Assembly (NCBI GenBank): GCA_030770425.1
Contig: JASJFT010000112.1
Span: forward strand, 1-64,000
Length of the DNA stretch: 64,000 nt
Direction: 5' to 3'
Source of the DNA: Darksidea phi
Taxonomy: Eukaryota > Ascomycota > Dothideomycetes > Pleosporales > Lentitheciaceae
Of this stretch, positions 36,401 through 48,657 are shown one piece after another (position 1 is the stretch's first letter; each line of letters starts with the position of its first letter). Made by a program: the position numbers and the translations under genes. The notes beneath the pieces were generated by a model. It made no database searches. It was not told the DNA's origin and worked only from the letters and a program-made list of their open reading frames with translations.

Positions 36401-38558
36401 AATAGAGGCACAAGAACGATGGACCGGAGGCGATCCCAGACCGCACTGTTGTCCTCGTGTGGATACACGCCGCGAAGATCAACTGACTGAAAGACTGTCA
36501 CCGCCGAGTCTTGGTGAACCGTCGGCTTGAATTGCGTCGGCGGTGAAGGGTCGATTAAGATGAGGACTGTCACATATGATCTCCCAACACGCACTGCCGC
36601 AGCCTTCTAGCGGGATTCTAGTGGAGGAAAAACAAGCCTGTGATCGGGGACATTGAACAGACTCGTGCAGATTGTCGTCGTCAGCCTCAGCCGTTGAAAG
36701 AGGAAGGTCGCCCGTGCAGCGGTCGACCCCTCCCCTCGCGTGATATGCACACAGGAAAAAAAAAAAAGAACTCGCGGTGAACAGCTGTCATCAATAATCC
36801 GCATGAGCGAATCCATCGGAAGCTGCATTTCGACGAGGCGGTGATGCTACTTCCGATCCAACGGCAGCCCACACAGTGCCAAACCCGGCTGTCCGGCACA
36901 ACACGGGCTGAGCATGGACCATCTAAAGCAAGGACACACTGATCACGTCCACGCTGCATGGTTCCAATCTGCACGGCTCTGCCACGTGAGAGATGGTCGG
37001 CCAAATACTAGTAATGGTAGCGCCGAAGCCACACTTGGCGCTTGGGACCAGGGGGCCCATGTTAGTGTCACAAACGTGCTTGTCGAAGACTCGTTCCTGG
37101 ATATGGAGCTCGACTAGTGTTGACCGCGACAGCTGTGGCTAATTGGCATGTGCCTTACTGCAATGCAATTCTGGCAAATGTCATTGAAAAAGCACTCGCG
37201 GGCTTAGCCACGCGGAGCTGTGTGTGTCGCGGCGTCAGCGGAACATGTTGTAGTTGACGGAGGCCTCGCTTGCGTATACACTGGTGATATGCCTGGACTG
37301 ATTGCAGATATATTGCCCGAGTCGCGGAAGTCTGCACAGTACTGAAACGGGGCCCTGGCTTTTCGGCTGTAATTACTGGACCGACTAACACAGTCATCGC
37401 AGGCGATGTGAATCCTTCTGCCACACTTGGAGCAGTGGTTCAAGGTTCAAGCTGGCGGCCGCATGTTTGCAAGCGCTAGAGTCTCCAGACTCTCCCGTAC
37501 CCGCTCGACGGCGCAAAGCATCGCAAGAATAGCGGCGCCTTTGCTCTGCATCCTGGCTCTGATCAAGATTGGTATGCGATGACCACGAGGTCCAAACACG
37601 CCACGGACAGATGAATACGAAGTAGCCCCGTTTGAATCGATAGCACCCCCGTAATGCCCCCAGAGCCAGGAAGGACCTAGAAAGGTCGGAATAAACCTTG
37701 GGCTAGACTCGATTTCAGCAGATGCAGTTGGACTCTGTAGCCGCCTTCGAAGGCGGCGTGTTCACAAATCCAATCCTGATGCGCGATGTTGACGAGCAAT
37801 CTCACATGCATCGGCGAGCCGTGGTTGAGCGGGCGAGCAACGCGTCCCAGGTTCGGGAGTCGTCGGATGCGGGCCTGCGATGCAGATGCGACAAATCAGG
37901 TGGGAAGGAGCATGGAGGCAGCGCGTTCGATGATGCAGCAAACGAAAAAGAAACAGGAGACCCCGCTTTTTCACATCGCGGCACATATTGAACCGCTCCA
38001 GTCCCCCGGTCGCCTCTTGCCAGCATGCCAGCATGCGACATGGAAAAGCAAGGCGCTGCAATGCGGCCTCGTCGGCGCAGCTCGCCGGGGGCACCGGCTG
38101 GCTGCAGGAGTGTTCGGTCTGCTGACATGGGAGCCAGCGTGATAATATCAGAAAAAGTATTACCTACGATTGTGTTTTTTTCGACGCGGGAGATGGCGAG
38201 CCGAGCGCAGGTGTGAATAGGATCAAGAGGGAAATTCGAGCTAGGCTGAAACGACCAATATTGATGACGACCGTTCCAGGGAAGGACAGGCGAAGCGTCC
38301 TCGTCCAGTGGGGCGTGACGGCGAATCCCCGCGCGTGCAGAAGGCGGGTGAAGGCGACGATGTTGTGAGTGTCGCAGCGCGGCGTGTCAGTGGGCGACTC
38401 AACAAGGCGATCGAACTCGCGTTCGCCGCCGATGGATGACGGAACTGTTCACTGCCGCTTTAGGGGGGTGTGCCGTCTCAATATCGGCTCAATGGTTGGG
38501 TGTGACGCCGACCTCATTTCGCGTGCCAGAGTGAAGCGTCGCGCAGAGGTGAGGGCTG

Positions 38559-38656
38559 TGGTGCGGTGCGGTGCAGTGCAGTGCGGTGCGGTGGGTGCGG
38601 TGCAGTGCAGTGCGGTGCGGTGGGTGCGGTGCGGTGGGTGTGCGGTGCAGTGTGGT
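38559..38656. repeat. GTGCG/GTGCA minisatellite with higher-order copy
   Basis: About 98 bp built from GTGCG, GTGCA and GTGGG pentamer variants. A block of roughly 30 bp (GTGCGGTGCAGTGCAGTGCG and the following bases) is repeated. The plus strand is almost free of C outside the unit and strongly G/T biased. It lies about 100 bp upstream of the ATG-free CON7 leader. Confidence 0.9.
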
Positions 38657-38759
38657 GATGAGGAAGTTCGCGTGTTGTGGTGTTTTGTGTGTTTGCATCG
38701 TGCCTTCCTCCTCACGTCTTAGCTTCGCACCAGTGCGGCCAGCCCTGTTCCCTGCGATG

Positions 38760-40482
38760 CTAGCGCGAGTGAATCTCAGCCTCACGGCGGCGAAGCTGCG
38801 CGCTCTTGCGAGCTCTCGTCCAGCGCCGCCAGCGCCATCGCCATCGCCAGGCCATCGCCATCACGGCGGCGGGCAGCGTGCGGCGGGCAGCGTGCAGCGA
38901 GCACGTCGGCAGCGAGAGGGGGCTTAGTCAGCAGCGCGCTCACCGGCCGTGCCTGCCGCTCTTCTTTTACCTCGGGGCGGCTTTAGCGGCCTCTCCTTCC
39001 TCGCCACCTCACGCCTTCCCGACTCTGTCACTAGACTGCTTCGCGAATCTCTGCCCCAGCGCCTGCCCTGCCAGCCCGCCGCACGCCCACGCCCACGCCC
39101 ACGCCCACGCCCACGCCGACCCTCGCCATCGCCATCACCACCACCACCGCGTTGCGCTGCGCTGCGCTGCTCTGCTCCGCGCTGCTGCCAGAGGACGGCC
39201 GCCAGCGACGTGCCATCGTCTCGCGCGCGCGCCCCCCCGCGGTGCTACACGTGCGACCCGCCACTCGCCGCCGGCCGCTGCGCGCACACACACACACACA
39301 CAGGCAGACGGTAGTCCACCAGATAGTCCAGAGCGCCCCGCCCACCACCCACCACCCACGGCCAACCGCCCACCGCCCGCCGCCCGCGCAGCGTCGGCCT
39401 CGCGTGCGTGCAGCGAGCAACTGGTGCGAGCGAGGTCCTGGGCGGAAACGCGGCCGGACGAGAGAGAGCTGATCGCTCGGCACACTCAGCAGCGTGAAAA
39501 CCTAAAAAGCACGCTGCGACCGACGACGGGCCGACTAGATTTTCTGCATCCTGCCCTCTGCCACTGCCACTGCCACTGCCTCTGCCACTGCCCACGGCCC
39601 ACGGCCCACCGCCAGCCGCCCACGGCCACCGTCCCCGCGCGCGCGCGCCCAAGAGCTCGTCGAGGCCCGCCCAGCTAGCGCGTTCCCAGCGCTGCTCCGT
39701 CATTCCCACCCACACGGCTCGGCCCAACAATATCGTGTCAACCCCGGTTCCTCACGCTGGTCGTCGTCGGGCTCCGCTGCTCGGCTCGCCATTACTTCAT
39801 CGAGTGTGCTAAGTCAGCCTGGGCAAGCGGCCTCGCACCCGCCCCCCTCCCAATCACCGCCATTGGTGCCACTCTTGCCAGGTCTTGCCAGGGCACACCC
39901 CATCCGCCACCCTCATCAGGCTACTTCGACCGCGCTTCTGCTAGCTGCATCCTCGAGCCCACTCCCTTGCCCCCCCAGGCCGCCTCAGCAGCCCACCCCA
40001 TTCACCGCTAGCACCGCTCGTGCTACCTCTCCGTTCCACCTCACCTCCCTCTGCGCGAGGCTCTCCGCGATTCAAGAGGCCCCAGCCAGAACTAGCCCCG
40101 TCCCTGCCCGCCGGCCTCGAGCGTGCGTCTTCCGTGCGCGTTATCTTCGACGGCGCAAATCTGCCGAACCGCCTGTCCCCCTCCCCGGGCGTGCTGGAAA
40201 GCACACCGTCTGCAAATCATCCGCGTTTAAGGTCCGCGCTACCGCTGTCCTGTCGACGTTTCCCTCTCCGGTTCTCTGGCTGTGCTCGCCTCTTGGCTCC
40301 CTCCGTCTCTTGCCTGCCACCTAGCTGCCTGTCTTTGTGTGTCCGCGGCTAATCATCCGCCGACGGTTGGCAAACCGTCATATCTCTGCCGCCCTTCCTC
40401 TTTCTCGCCAGCGCGCATCCGCCCTAAGCCCTCTACGCTGAAGTGCAACTGAGGCTTCGACGACGACACGCCATTACAGTCT
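38760..40482 (+). promoter_or_regulatory. ATG-free 1.72-kb leader/promoter of the CON7 gene
   Basis: Reading every line, I find no ATG on the plus strand from 38760 to 40482, while CAT (ATG on the other strand) occurs about twenty times. The segment is GC- and C-rich, with CT-rich stretches close to the start codon. The strand-specific absence of ATG fits a long 5' untranslated leader kept free of upstream start codons. The exact transcription start is unknown. Long open frames here, such as one from 38806, have repeated Pro/Ala/His composition from simple sequence and start from non-ATG codons. Confidence 0.65.
39079..39118. repeat. Hexanucleotide repeat (CACGCC)n
   Basis: Six consecutive copies or near-copies of CACGCC inside the CON7 leader region. 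Nearby simple repeats are a CA dinucleotide run at about 39284-39302 and a CTGCCA-type run at about 39554-39590. Confidence 0.9.
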
Positions 40483-42034
40483 ATGGACGCACGGCAAACC
40501 GACTACCCGCAGACAGGTTTGAACTCCGCCTACCCAACCTTTCCTGAGCCTTCGTCTGAGGACTCTGCTGCAGATCCCGCATCTGCTGCGCAATACCCTC
40601 CGTCGCAAGACCCTCGGGCCTCCAACTTCTCCTCCTCGGCCACGCCCACCTCCGAGTACGCCGTGCCACCCTCTGCACGCTCGGGTTCTTTTCCGGAGTA
40701 CATTCAACGTTCATACCAGCCCGGCGCTCAAGGGGCAGCAGCTGGAGGTATGGCGCAACCACAAAGTCCGTCAATGCCTCTACAGGATGGCCAGAACAAT
40801 GACCATTCCACCAACCCACTCAAGTCTGACTCGGATGTACCTATAGATCCATCAATCGCCGCAGCCACGAGCCCGACCTATCCGCACCAACAACAGTACT
40901 CGCCCTACGCCCCCCACCACGACATGCAGCACTATCCGGGCCACCCTAACACCCCCATGTATGCCTCGCGACCAGAATGGGCCGGGCAATACCCACAGCA
41001 CAGCATGCCCTATGGTCATCCTTCGTCGTCTGGGCCGCCCGCGCCCGCCATGGTCTCTCCCGTGCAGCGGCCTCCAACGGTATGTGCTTTTTTTTTTCTG
41101 GTGTGCGCGCGCGCTATCTGGCGCCTTCATCTTTACGCCCGTCTTCAAGAAACATGTTCAATAAAAGATACGCATAGCTAATATATTACGCCCAGGGCGG
41201 CCATCCGTTATCGACAGTGTACTCGTTTGTGCCCATTCCGGGTGCGCAGCAGCACAAGCGACCGCGACGACGATACGAAGAAATTGAACGCATGTATAAA
41301 TGCGGCTGGAACGGCTGTGAAAAAGCCTATGGCACCCTGAATCATCTGAACGCACATGTTACGATGCAATCGCACGGCGCAAAGAGAACGCCCGAAGGTA
41401 CGTTGTATATTTTCCCTTGTTGTTGACGTTAATAGCGTCAAAATGTCAGACATGGCGAAGGAGCCGCGCTAGGGCTAGCATTTACCATCGGTGTTGGTGC
41501 TTCGCCTACTTTGACGGTGTTCCCGCTGGAACGGATAGCTTCAGATGACGGAAGCTAGCCACTGTCAACCCTTGCCTTGCTAGCTTGGCGCCCCTCTTAA
41601 TATGCCAACTATATGTTACTAACTTGACGACATTAGAGTTCAAAGAAATCCGCAAGGAGTGGAAAGCGAAAAAGAAGGAGGAGGAAGCAGCACGCAAGGC
41701 CGACGAAGAGCGGCACCGTGCCGTTGAACAAAACCACCGCGCCGCGCATGAAAACGGCGCCGAAGCTCCCGTCTACGGCCAGATGCGACAAGCAGTCGGA
41801 GTGCCCGGGCAAGCGCCTGGCCATCCCCAGCTGCCCCCGATCGGCTACCAACCCGCTGCCTCTGGTGGCTCGTCGGGGCCCCAGTACGGCACGCAGAGCC
41901 CTGGACTCGCGGAGGGCATGGCTCAGTATTCCCCCCCTACCAGCAATGCCTACCACAGCCCGAATAGTAACAGCAGTAGTTACCCGCAGTCCCCCTACGG
42001 CTCGAACCCTCAAATGTACCAGCAAGGTCATTAA
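40483..42034 (+). CDS. CON7: CON7-like C2H2 zinc-finger transcription factor
   Basis: Three exons, 40483-41079, 41196-41397 and 41637-42034, give 398 residues. One C2H2 finger lies in exon 2: C235 and C240, H253 and H259 (CX4CX12HX5H). It is flanked by the highly conserved basic segments KRPRRRYEEIERMYKCGWNG and EFKEIRKEWKAKKKEEEAAR. This arrangement matches Con7, known in Magnaporthe and Fusarium as a regulator of conidiation, appressorium formation and cell-wall or virulence genes. The N-terminal 200 residues and the C-terminal tail are Pro/Gln/Ser/Tyr-rich and look like activation regions. The second intron (239 bp) is longer than usual. The gene sits in the largest intergenic space of the window, common for developmental regulators. 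The start is the first ATG after 1.7 kb without one. Confidence 0.85.
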
Positions 42035-45000
42035 CCTCGACAAAATAGTTTTTGGTTGCAGCACGGGCTGACGTTTCAGGAGCGGATGCTAGCCCGGGCA
42101 ACTTCCAACAGTAGTTGCCTCGAAAGTATCCAACCCCTTGTCTCGTTTACCGAGCCTGCAACTTTTAACGACTTTTCCTATGGAGGATCTCTGCATCACC
42201 TGCCAAGGAAGCATGGGACGGTTTAGCATCTTTTAAGCTCTGTTTCGACCTGCATTTTCAACCGGTGGCGGCTGTATGTTTCTTCGGGGTGTTTATGGTA
42301 CGGCAAAGGATGACTTTTTTTGGAATTTGGCGAATTGAGTATATTTCTCAACCTTCACCGTATCGAGGTCACGTTCTACATGGACGACGGTGCATGTGAG
42401 AAGTGATCAAAAGATAGATCTGTTTCTAGTGTGCATGAAGAGTCGACCCTTCACACTGCGAGGAACCCCCTCTTTTCATCACACCCGAGTTTCACACAAA
42501 ATTGGTTTTGGTTTCCTTCTCTTCCACCGAGGGCCCTAGACATGATGCATGCGACACGGCGCGCTGAAACAATTGTACCTCTCCCGTCTTTGCATTATTC
42601 TCGCTGCTTTTGGTGTTTCAAGTGGAAGGCGACGCAGTATGGGAAGCTGGTAGAGAGCGGGGTAATGGGCTGTGATGCGTTTCGGGCGCTTTGGGACACG
42701 GAGAGAGCTTGTCACCGTCACTTTTCCCTTGGGCTGTATTGTATCAGTATCTGAACGAATATACAATTGTGTACGCTCATGTTTGGTTGCTGGAGTGCCC
42801 TTGATTAGAGAGTACCAGAAATAGCCCGCTCTGCATTGGAGACGACGTTTGTTACGAGCAACGTGGAACGAACGACGGCGAAGTGTCCGGTTACCTCAAC
42901 CCTCGTTTCTATGCGGCGCACTTGGGTACGTGGCCTACGTCGTCCGTGTCGAAGCACCCATGTAGGGTGCGAAGTGAGGGGGGGGGAAGGGGGCGCGCCA
43001 TTCACCGATGAAGGCCGAGGGTAGGGCTCTCACGACAGGTAAGCAATAATGCTGTACGAGAAGGGGCCGATTGCTGTTACAGACGAGCACGCCAGATGCC
43101 GTTTGTGGAATTTGCAGAAGCGGGGGGGACGTGTGAGATGGCGCCTGTGTTCGGCTACCTGGGTAAACGGGGAGTGCCCGTGGTGGGTCGTCTGAAAACC
43201 GGTGTCATGATGAGAATGATGAGATTGATGCACGTCGTCGTCGTATCGGCGAGAGGTATCAAGGATCCTTGGCGATATTGTTGCCCTCGGGCGTTTATGG
43301 CGCGTTTGAGCTGGGCATTGTCCTCATTCGTTCTTCAGAGGCATCCTTCGGTCCCTTCGTGCATGCCACCGCCATCTCCGGCGGTTGGCTGCTGCAGCAC
43401 TCGTGCGCCCATTGTTGTGCGTCATAAACAGCCCACTGTATTCGTTCCCCGTCCACTCAGTTGGCCGCTCGCAGGAAGAATTTTCTCATCGGTATCCATG
43501 TCGCAGGCAATCAAGTGTCAAGAGCTGCCCAACGCCGTACGTAGTTGTGCACAAGCTTACGGTGCCACCACTCCGACCTTAGAGCGTTATTGAAGCTGCA
43601 GCGACGATTGGCCGAGGAAAGAATATGCGTACATGGCGCTCGCATATTGGGGTGGTGACCGAGAGGCGGTCATGGTGGGTCGATGGTGGGCAAGGGTACG
43701 AGTATTCGTCCCATGTGTGAGGGCACAGGGGCTTGCCTGTCACCCTGCATCACGACGACGCATGTCCTTGCTTTGGCACTGGTCACGCGCCCGCTTGGGG
43801 TTGCTTCTCTGCTCCCGGCTTACCTTGTGGAGCTTTTACCTGCGAAAAAATGGGCTGGACAGGGGTATTCGAAGGCGGCATTAGACGGACATACTTCGGA
43901 ACCTGTGGAGGCGAACGTGGGGAAGCATCGTCATGGCTTGCGATCCCGGGCACTCCGGCCAGGCCAGCAGAGCAAGTATTTGGAATGCCGGCATAGCCGT
44001 CGGCATCGGAGTGAGCCTTGCAATCGCAATATCGTGTATAGCGGGACGTCGAGCTAAGATCTGGTAGAGATGCGAGATCGTCATTAGCGGCTTATCATTC
44101 CAGATTAACCTACGCACCGCTCGTTAGGGTTCTAAGCTGCAAAAAGTAAAGAGCCGGCGGATGACGAACAAACGGCAGCCCTGATTGACGGCGGAGACTA
44201 AATGCAGGCGAGCCTTGACCAGGCCGAAAGCGTGGACAGGTGCGTTACACAGCATGACAATTCAGCCCCGTGCAGAGCACCGGAAAGCTTGGCGGCAAGC
44301 CGTCGGGAGCAGCTCGAAGGAAGAGGAATGCGGACCGGAAGGGCACATGCTTGGTGCACCTTGGGAATCATAGGTCACGGCGGACAGTGACGATAACGCA
44401 GCTTACCTCCCGCAGTCGCACCGCAACCACCGACTGGTTCTCCACCCATCACACCGACGTCCCGTCTCAGGCTGTGTAGCCACCGCTATCACCAACGGTT
44501 CGAGGCCAGGATCGGCAGGCGTCCTCGCACCAGACACACCAAACTATTTCATGCGTCTCGCGTACCAGTCTCGCGGAACGGTCTTGTGCGACGGTAATCA
44601 GCCAGCTTGCCCGCCACGTTGGCCGAAGGATGGGCCAGAGAGAAAGCGCTGCGAGTAGGCGGCGTGGTGAGCGGTGCTAGACCGGAGGGGGACTGGCATC
44701 TCGTCCTGCTCCGGACGCGTCTTGCGCTAGCCAGCGAATCTACTCCCGGTCGGAGCCTTGCTTCGTGCCGCTGCACCCAGTGACCCGGGTTCCAGTAGGC
44801 AGCGTGCGGTCCTAGAGCCATCAGGCTGAGGCCGCTGACGACGGAGCCTCATACCGGACTGCGCCGTAGCGATGCTTTGGCCGCCGGCGGAGGTTGATTT
44901 AGGGTGCAACGTTTTTCCTGGCCGTTTTGAGACGGCGTCACACGGCGGGAAGTGTCTAGTGAATGGCTTGGAAACGGTTTTGCGTGATACAAGACGGGTT

Positions 45001-45125
45001 TGACGTTGGTGTTTGGGGGCGTGCACCGCACGTGACGTATCGGCCCGAGTTGCACCCTTCCTCCGACCGGCCGATTTTTCTGACACCTCCTGTGCCCGTA
45101 CGCCAACATCCCCCACCCGCGCCTG
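42035..45125. other. Intergenic region without a supported gene
   Basis: 3.1 kb between the CON7 and PPR genes. Open frames up to about 165 codons exist (for example 43096-43593 plus) but have Met/Arg/Val or Cys/Pro composition and no recognisable motif. The last 600 bp is GC-rich and should hold the PPR gene promoter. Confidence 0.5.
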
Positions 45126-47383
45126 ATGCTTAACTGTCGCGCTTGCCTCTGGCGATGCATACGAGCGCTCGGCACGACAACACCCCAATCACAATGCCTC
45201 CGCCGTAATGCCATCATCACGCCCTTCACCAGCCAGCAGAGGTTTCTGCGCACTCCGCCGAAGAACATCCGCAAAGTAGGGACCCGGCCGACAAACCTTG
45301 CAAGCGTAGAAGCGCTCTCGAGTAGGAAGCAGGAGCCATGGCACCGGTCAAAACAAGCAATGAAGCAGAAGCAGCAAGAGAGGGCTACTCTCAGACGACG
45401 GCCGGATGGCAATGGCGAGATGAGCAAAGAGGCGGTCAATACGTCCATGTGGTTGGGGAAGCGCGATCCGAGAATACCAACCAAGGAGTGGAATGCGAGG
45501 AGGAGGGAGCTACAATATCTCAAGGATCCGCTGGAGGTTGCGAGTTTCGTGAGGAAGGAGTTGGGAAAGGACAAAGTGACGGAGATGCTGCAGCTGGTGC
45601 GCATGGCTAGTCACTCGATGCAGTGTGTTGTCAGCTGGAACCACATCATCGACTACTATCTGGCGAAGGAGAGGGTATCGGAGGCTGTAAAGGTTTACAA
45701 TGAGGTAGGTTCATCGGCCATCTCCAGAGATATGGTCCTGATTCTGTGTAGATGAAGAAGCGCGCGCAATTTCCCGACTCGTACACATATACCATTCTTC
45801 TTCGAGGCCTGTCGATCAATGCCCACCAGTCCGGAGCTTTGAGTCGGGCCATCTCCGTATATCACTCCATGTCAGCGCCGAATGCCCGGGTTCAACCATC
45901 TATTATACACACAAATGCCGTCTTACGAGTCTGTGCTAGAGCACTAGATATGGACGCATTGTGGGGAATTGCAGCGAAGATCCCAGAGACTGGCCCAGGT
46001 GCAGCGAATGCGATTACGTACACCACGATCCTGAATGCTATCAGACAAAGTCTGATTGTTGATGTTCCAAAGGGAGAAAGCGAGCAGGAGATCGCAGCAA
46101 GACGGGAACGTGGGGTCGTGGAGGGCCGGCGGATATGGGAAGATATCATCAAGAAATGGAGAAATGCGGACCTAGTCATCGAGGAGGAACTTGTATGCTC
46201 TATGGGGCGGCTGCTGCTCATTGGCAGCCGCCCCCGAGACTGGGACGATGTGCTTTCGTTGGTCGAACAGACTATGGACATTCCCCGGCTGGTACCTCGA
46301 CTGGGAACCTCAGCTCGACAGGATGCAGGCCTTCCGCGGTTACGTGCGCCATACACCCCGGCCGAGTACAAATTCGACGATGATCACCTTAGCCCTAACA
46401 AGAGCGCTACACGCGGAGACGAATTCCTTGCGCTCGCTACGCCTGCCATAGGAAGCAAGGCTTCTAGTCCGCTCACGTATGCCACTCCGGGCAACAACAC
46501 GCTCTCAATCATCCAGGAAGCCTGCCAGAAGATAGTAGCCAACAAGGCTGCAGATGAGTACTGGAACATGCTCACCGACCCCATGACTTACAATATTACC
46601 CCCGATGTAAAAAATCTCAACCAGCGGCTACGCCTTCTGCGCCAGAACCGCGCCTCGGCAGCCGCAGTCAGGATTCTGAGGGACGACTTTCTGGCCAAGG
46701 GTAACATGCCCTGGATAGGGACATTTAGGATAGCGATGAGCACCTGTGTTCGCGACAAGAACAACCACAACTCGCTCAAACACGCCAGCCAAATTCTCCA
46801 TCTCATGAGCACCACGCTTCCGGACGCAGATGCGAAAACCGTGTCGATGTACGCCGAACTCGCGCTCACCTTTCCGCTGGCTAAAGGCGAAGACCTCGTT
46901 GACGCCCTTACATACCTCCAACCCATCACCAAGAACCTCAGGCTGCAACTCGGCGTAGGCGGAGAGCATACTCGTGATAACGGCGTTGGTGCCGTTTACC
47001 TTACCGGTGATAACAGGCAGGATGCTATCAATGCGCTGCGTAAGATCTATGGCGTATACGATAAACTGCTACTTTCCAACTTGATTGCGGAGGAGAAAAA
47101 GGCACCTTTCAAAGCTGAGAGGGCGAGACTGTCGGCCTTCATCCAGAGAATGGTTTACAAGAGTGGGGGAAAGAGGGGGAAGACGACGAAGGACGGGTTG
47201 GAGTCGGATGATATCACCGATGTGCATAGTGAAGAAGCGGAGGAGGTCAGAGAGAGAGGCGGAAAGGAGACGGGTGAGAGGGATAGAGAGAGGAAGCCTG
47301 GGGGCTGGAGAACGAAGAATGCGCTGCCGGCCGAGAAAAGGAGGCCGTGGTTTTCGTCTTTGGGGGCGAGTGACACGGCGTGA
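45126..47383 (+). CDS. Mitochondrial pentatricopeptide-repeat protein
   Basis: Two exons, 45126-45704 and 45752-47383, give 736 residues. The first 45 residues are rich in Arg/Ser/Thr and lack acidic residues, as in mitochondrial presequences. Helical-pair repeats follow: VVSWNHIIDYYLAKERVSEA, then PDSYTYTILLRGLS and THTNAVLRVCARAL-like units in which the Trp/Tyr-Asn/Thr-x-Ile/Leu pattern of PPRs is visible. A C-terminal charged tail (Arg/Glu/Lys) closes the protein. PPR proteins bind organelle RNA; fungal members of this shape serve mitochondrial mRNA stability, translation or the small ribosomal subunit. I cannot say which RNA. The splice removes 47 bp and keeps the repeat frame. Confidence 0.8.
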
Positions 47384-47688
47384 AATTATAAACGGTTCAC
47401 TATAGCATTGATGGCGTTGGTTGGGGTAAATAGAGCACTTGGCATTCGTCTTAGATGTATCATAAATGAACTGTATTATAGCATGAGGAAGATAAAGGCA
47501 ACTATGTTTTCCGAAGAGTCTTGCAATACCTTCAGAAATATTACCTCCGAATATAGCATTGCGGTTCTTGCCTAAAATCGAGTGGTCCGTGCACACTAGT
47601 GCCAAGCATCTCTAACATCTACCGCCACTAGCTCTTCTGCACCTATACACCCACCACAGCCACCAGTCTTCCAGTAGAATCTCCCGCC
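47384..47688. other. Intergenic, PPR 3' flank and RTF2 promoter
   Basis: 305 bp with no small gene. The TATA-poor promoter of RTF2 must lie here. Confidence 0.4.
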
Positions 47689-48657
47689 ATGGGTAATGAC
47701 GGCGGCTCTATTCCCACCCGTCGCGAACTCGTCAAAGAAGCCGCGAAAGCCCTCACAACAACGCAAATAAAAGAAGTACAGCAGGAGTCGCAAGAGCATG
47801 CCTGGAACCACGATCCTCTGTCGCAGAAACCTCTTTCCTCGCCCGTCGTAAGCGACTCCGCCGGGGTATTATACAACAAAGATTCTGTCATCGAGTTTCT
47901 GTTGGCAGAGGAGAAGGATGCGGAGCAGGAAAAGGTGCTTGATGGTAGGGTGAAGAGCTTGAAGGATGTGGTGGAGGTGAAATTTGAGGTAGACGATGGC
48001 GAAGAGGGTAAGGTGGGTACGGGAGCAAGGCGGCAGAAGTGGGTTTGTCCTATCACAAGGGAGGAGATGGGGCCCCACGCCAAGGCCGTGTATCTCGTGC
48101 CATGTGGACATGCATTTGCGGGGAGTGTGGTTAGGGAAGTCAGCGAGAGGATATGTGTACAGGTCAGTCAATCCTGTAATGTTTGAGAGGAGGCAGAAGT
48201 GCTAACGATAGTGTAGTGCAACGAACCCTATGCCGAAAACGACGTCATTCCCATTCTACCCACGTTACCAACAGACATCGCAAGACTAAACCTACGGGCC
48301 AAAACACTAAAGGAGAAAGGTCTGACACACGCCCTCAAAAAGGCACCTGGAAGCAAAAAGCGGAAAAAGGAGGCCGAGAAAGAAGCAAACGGCAATACTA
48401 TAGAGTGCAAGGCGAGCACATCAGAAGAAGGCAAGAAGAAAGAGAAGAAGACTTGCGGCCCAGACAATGGCATCAAGAACGCCTCAACAGCGTATTTGAC
48501 CAAGCGGGTACTGGAAGAGCAACAGGAAAGAAACGAGAAGAGGAAGCTGGACCAGAATGATAATATTAAGAGCTTGTTTTCGAAGAGTGGAGGAAAGCCG
48601 GCGGTGGGGAATAGTGCGGATTATATGACGAGAGGTTATAGTATAGGGAACAAGTAG
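47689..48657 (+). CDS. RTF2: Replication termination factor 2 (Rtf2, RING-like)
   Basis: Two exons, 47689-48162 and 48217-48657, give 304 residues. The N terminus MGNDGGSIPTRRELVKEAAK is the signature of Rtf2. A C2HC2-type RING-like domain follows, with WVCPITREEMGPHAKAVYLV, then CGHAF, and Cys-Asn-Glu-Pro-Tyr immediately after the intron. The C-terminal part is Lys/Glu-rich, with FSKSGGKPAVGNSADYMTRG at the end. In fission yeast Rtf2 stabilises stalled replication forks at the mating-type barrier. In other systems it is linked to splicing and to removal from stalled forks by the proteasome. The protein length fits the family. Confidence 0.93.

Larger units (their letters stand above)
31133..38759. 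other. Gene-poor region upstream of CON7
   Basis: 7.6 kb with no model I can support as a full gene. It contains a possible terminal exon (31394-31553), a heptamer tandem repeat (31733-31774), a T-run/G-run near 32350-32385, a short palindrome TGTACTATAGTACA near 32807, a 53-codon open frame (33244-33405), a poly-A run near 36761, and the GTGCG repeat (38559-38656). The sequence from 33 to 38 kb has normal base composition without RIP bias, so it is not obviously a decayed transposon. Weak coding-like stretches on both strands around 34.9-35.7 kb could not be joined into a gene. Confidence 0.5.

Noticed and set aside
38806..39678. 290-codon plus-strand open frame rich in Ala/His/Arg/Pro
   Set aside because: It starts from a non-ATG codon, is made mostly of simple repeats translated (HAHAHA and HHHH tracts), and lies within the ATG-free CON7 leader.
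43096..43593. 165-codon plus-strand open frame in the CON7-PPR interval
   Set aside because: Composition is not protein-like, no motif is visible, and several other frames of similar length overlap it.
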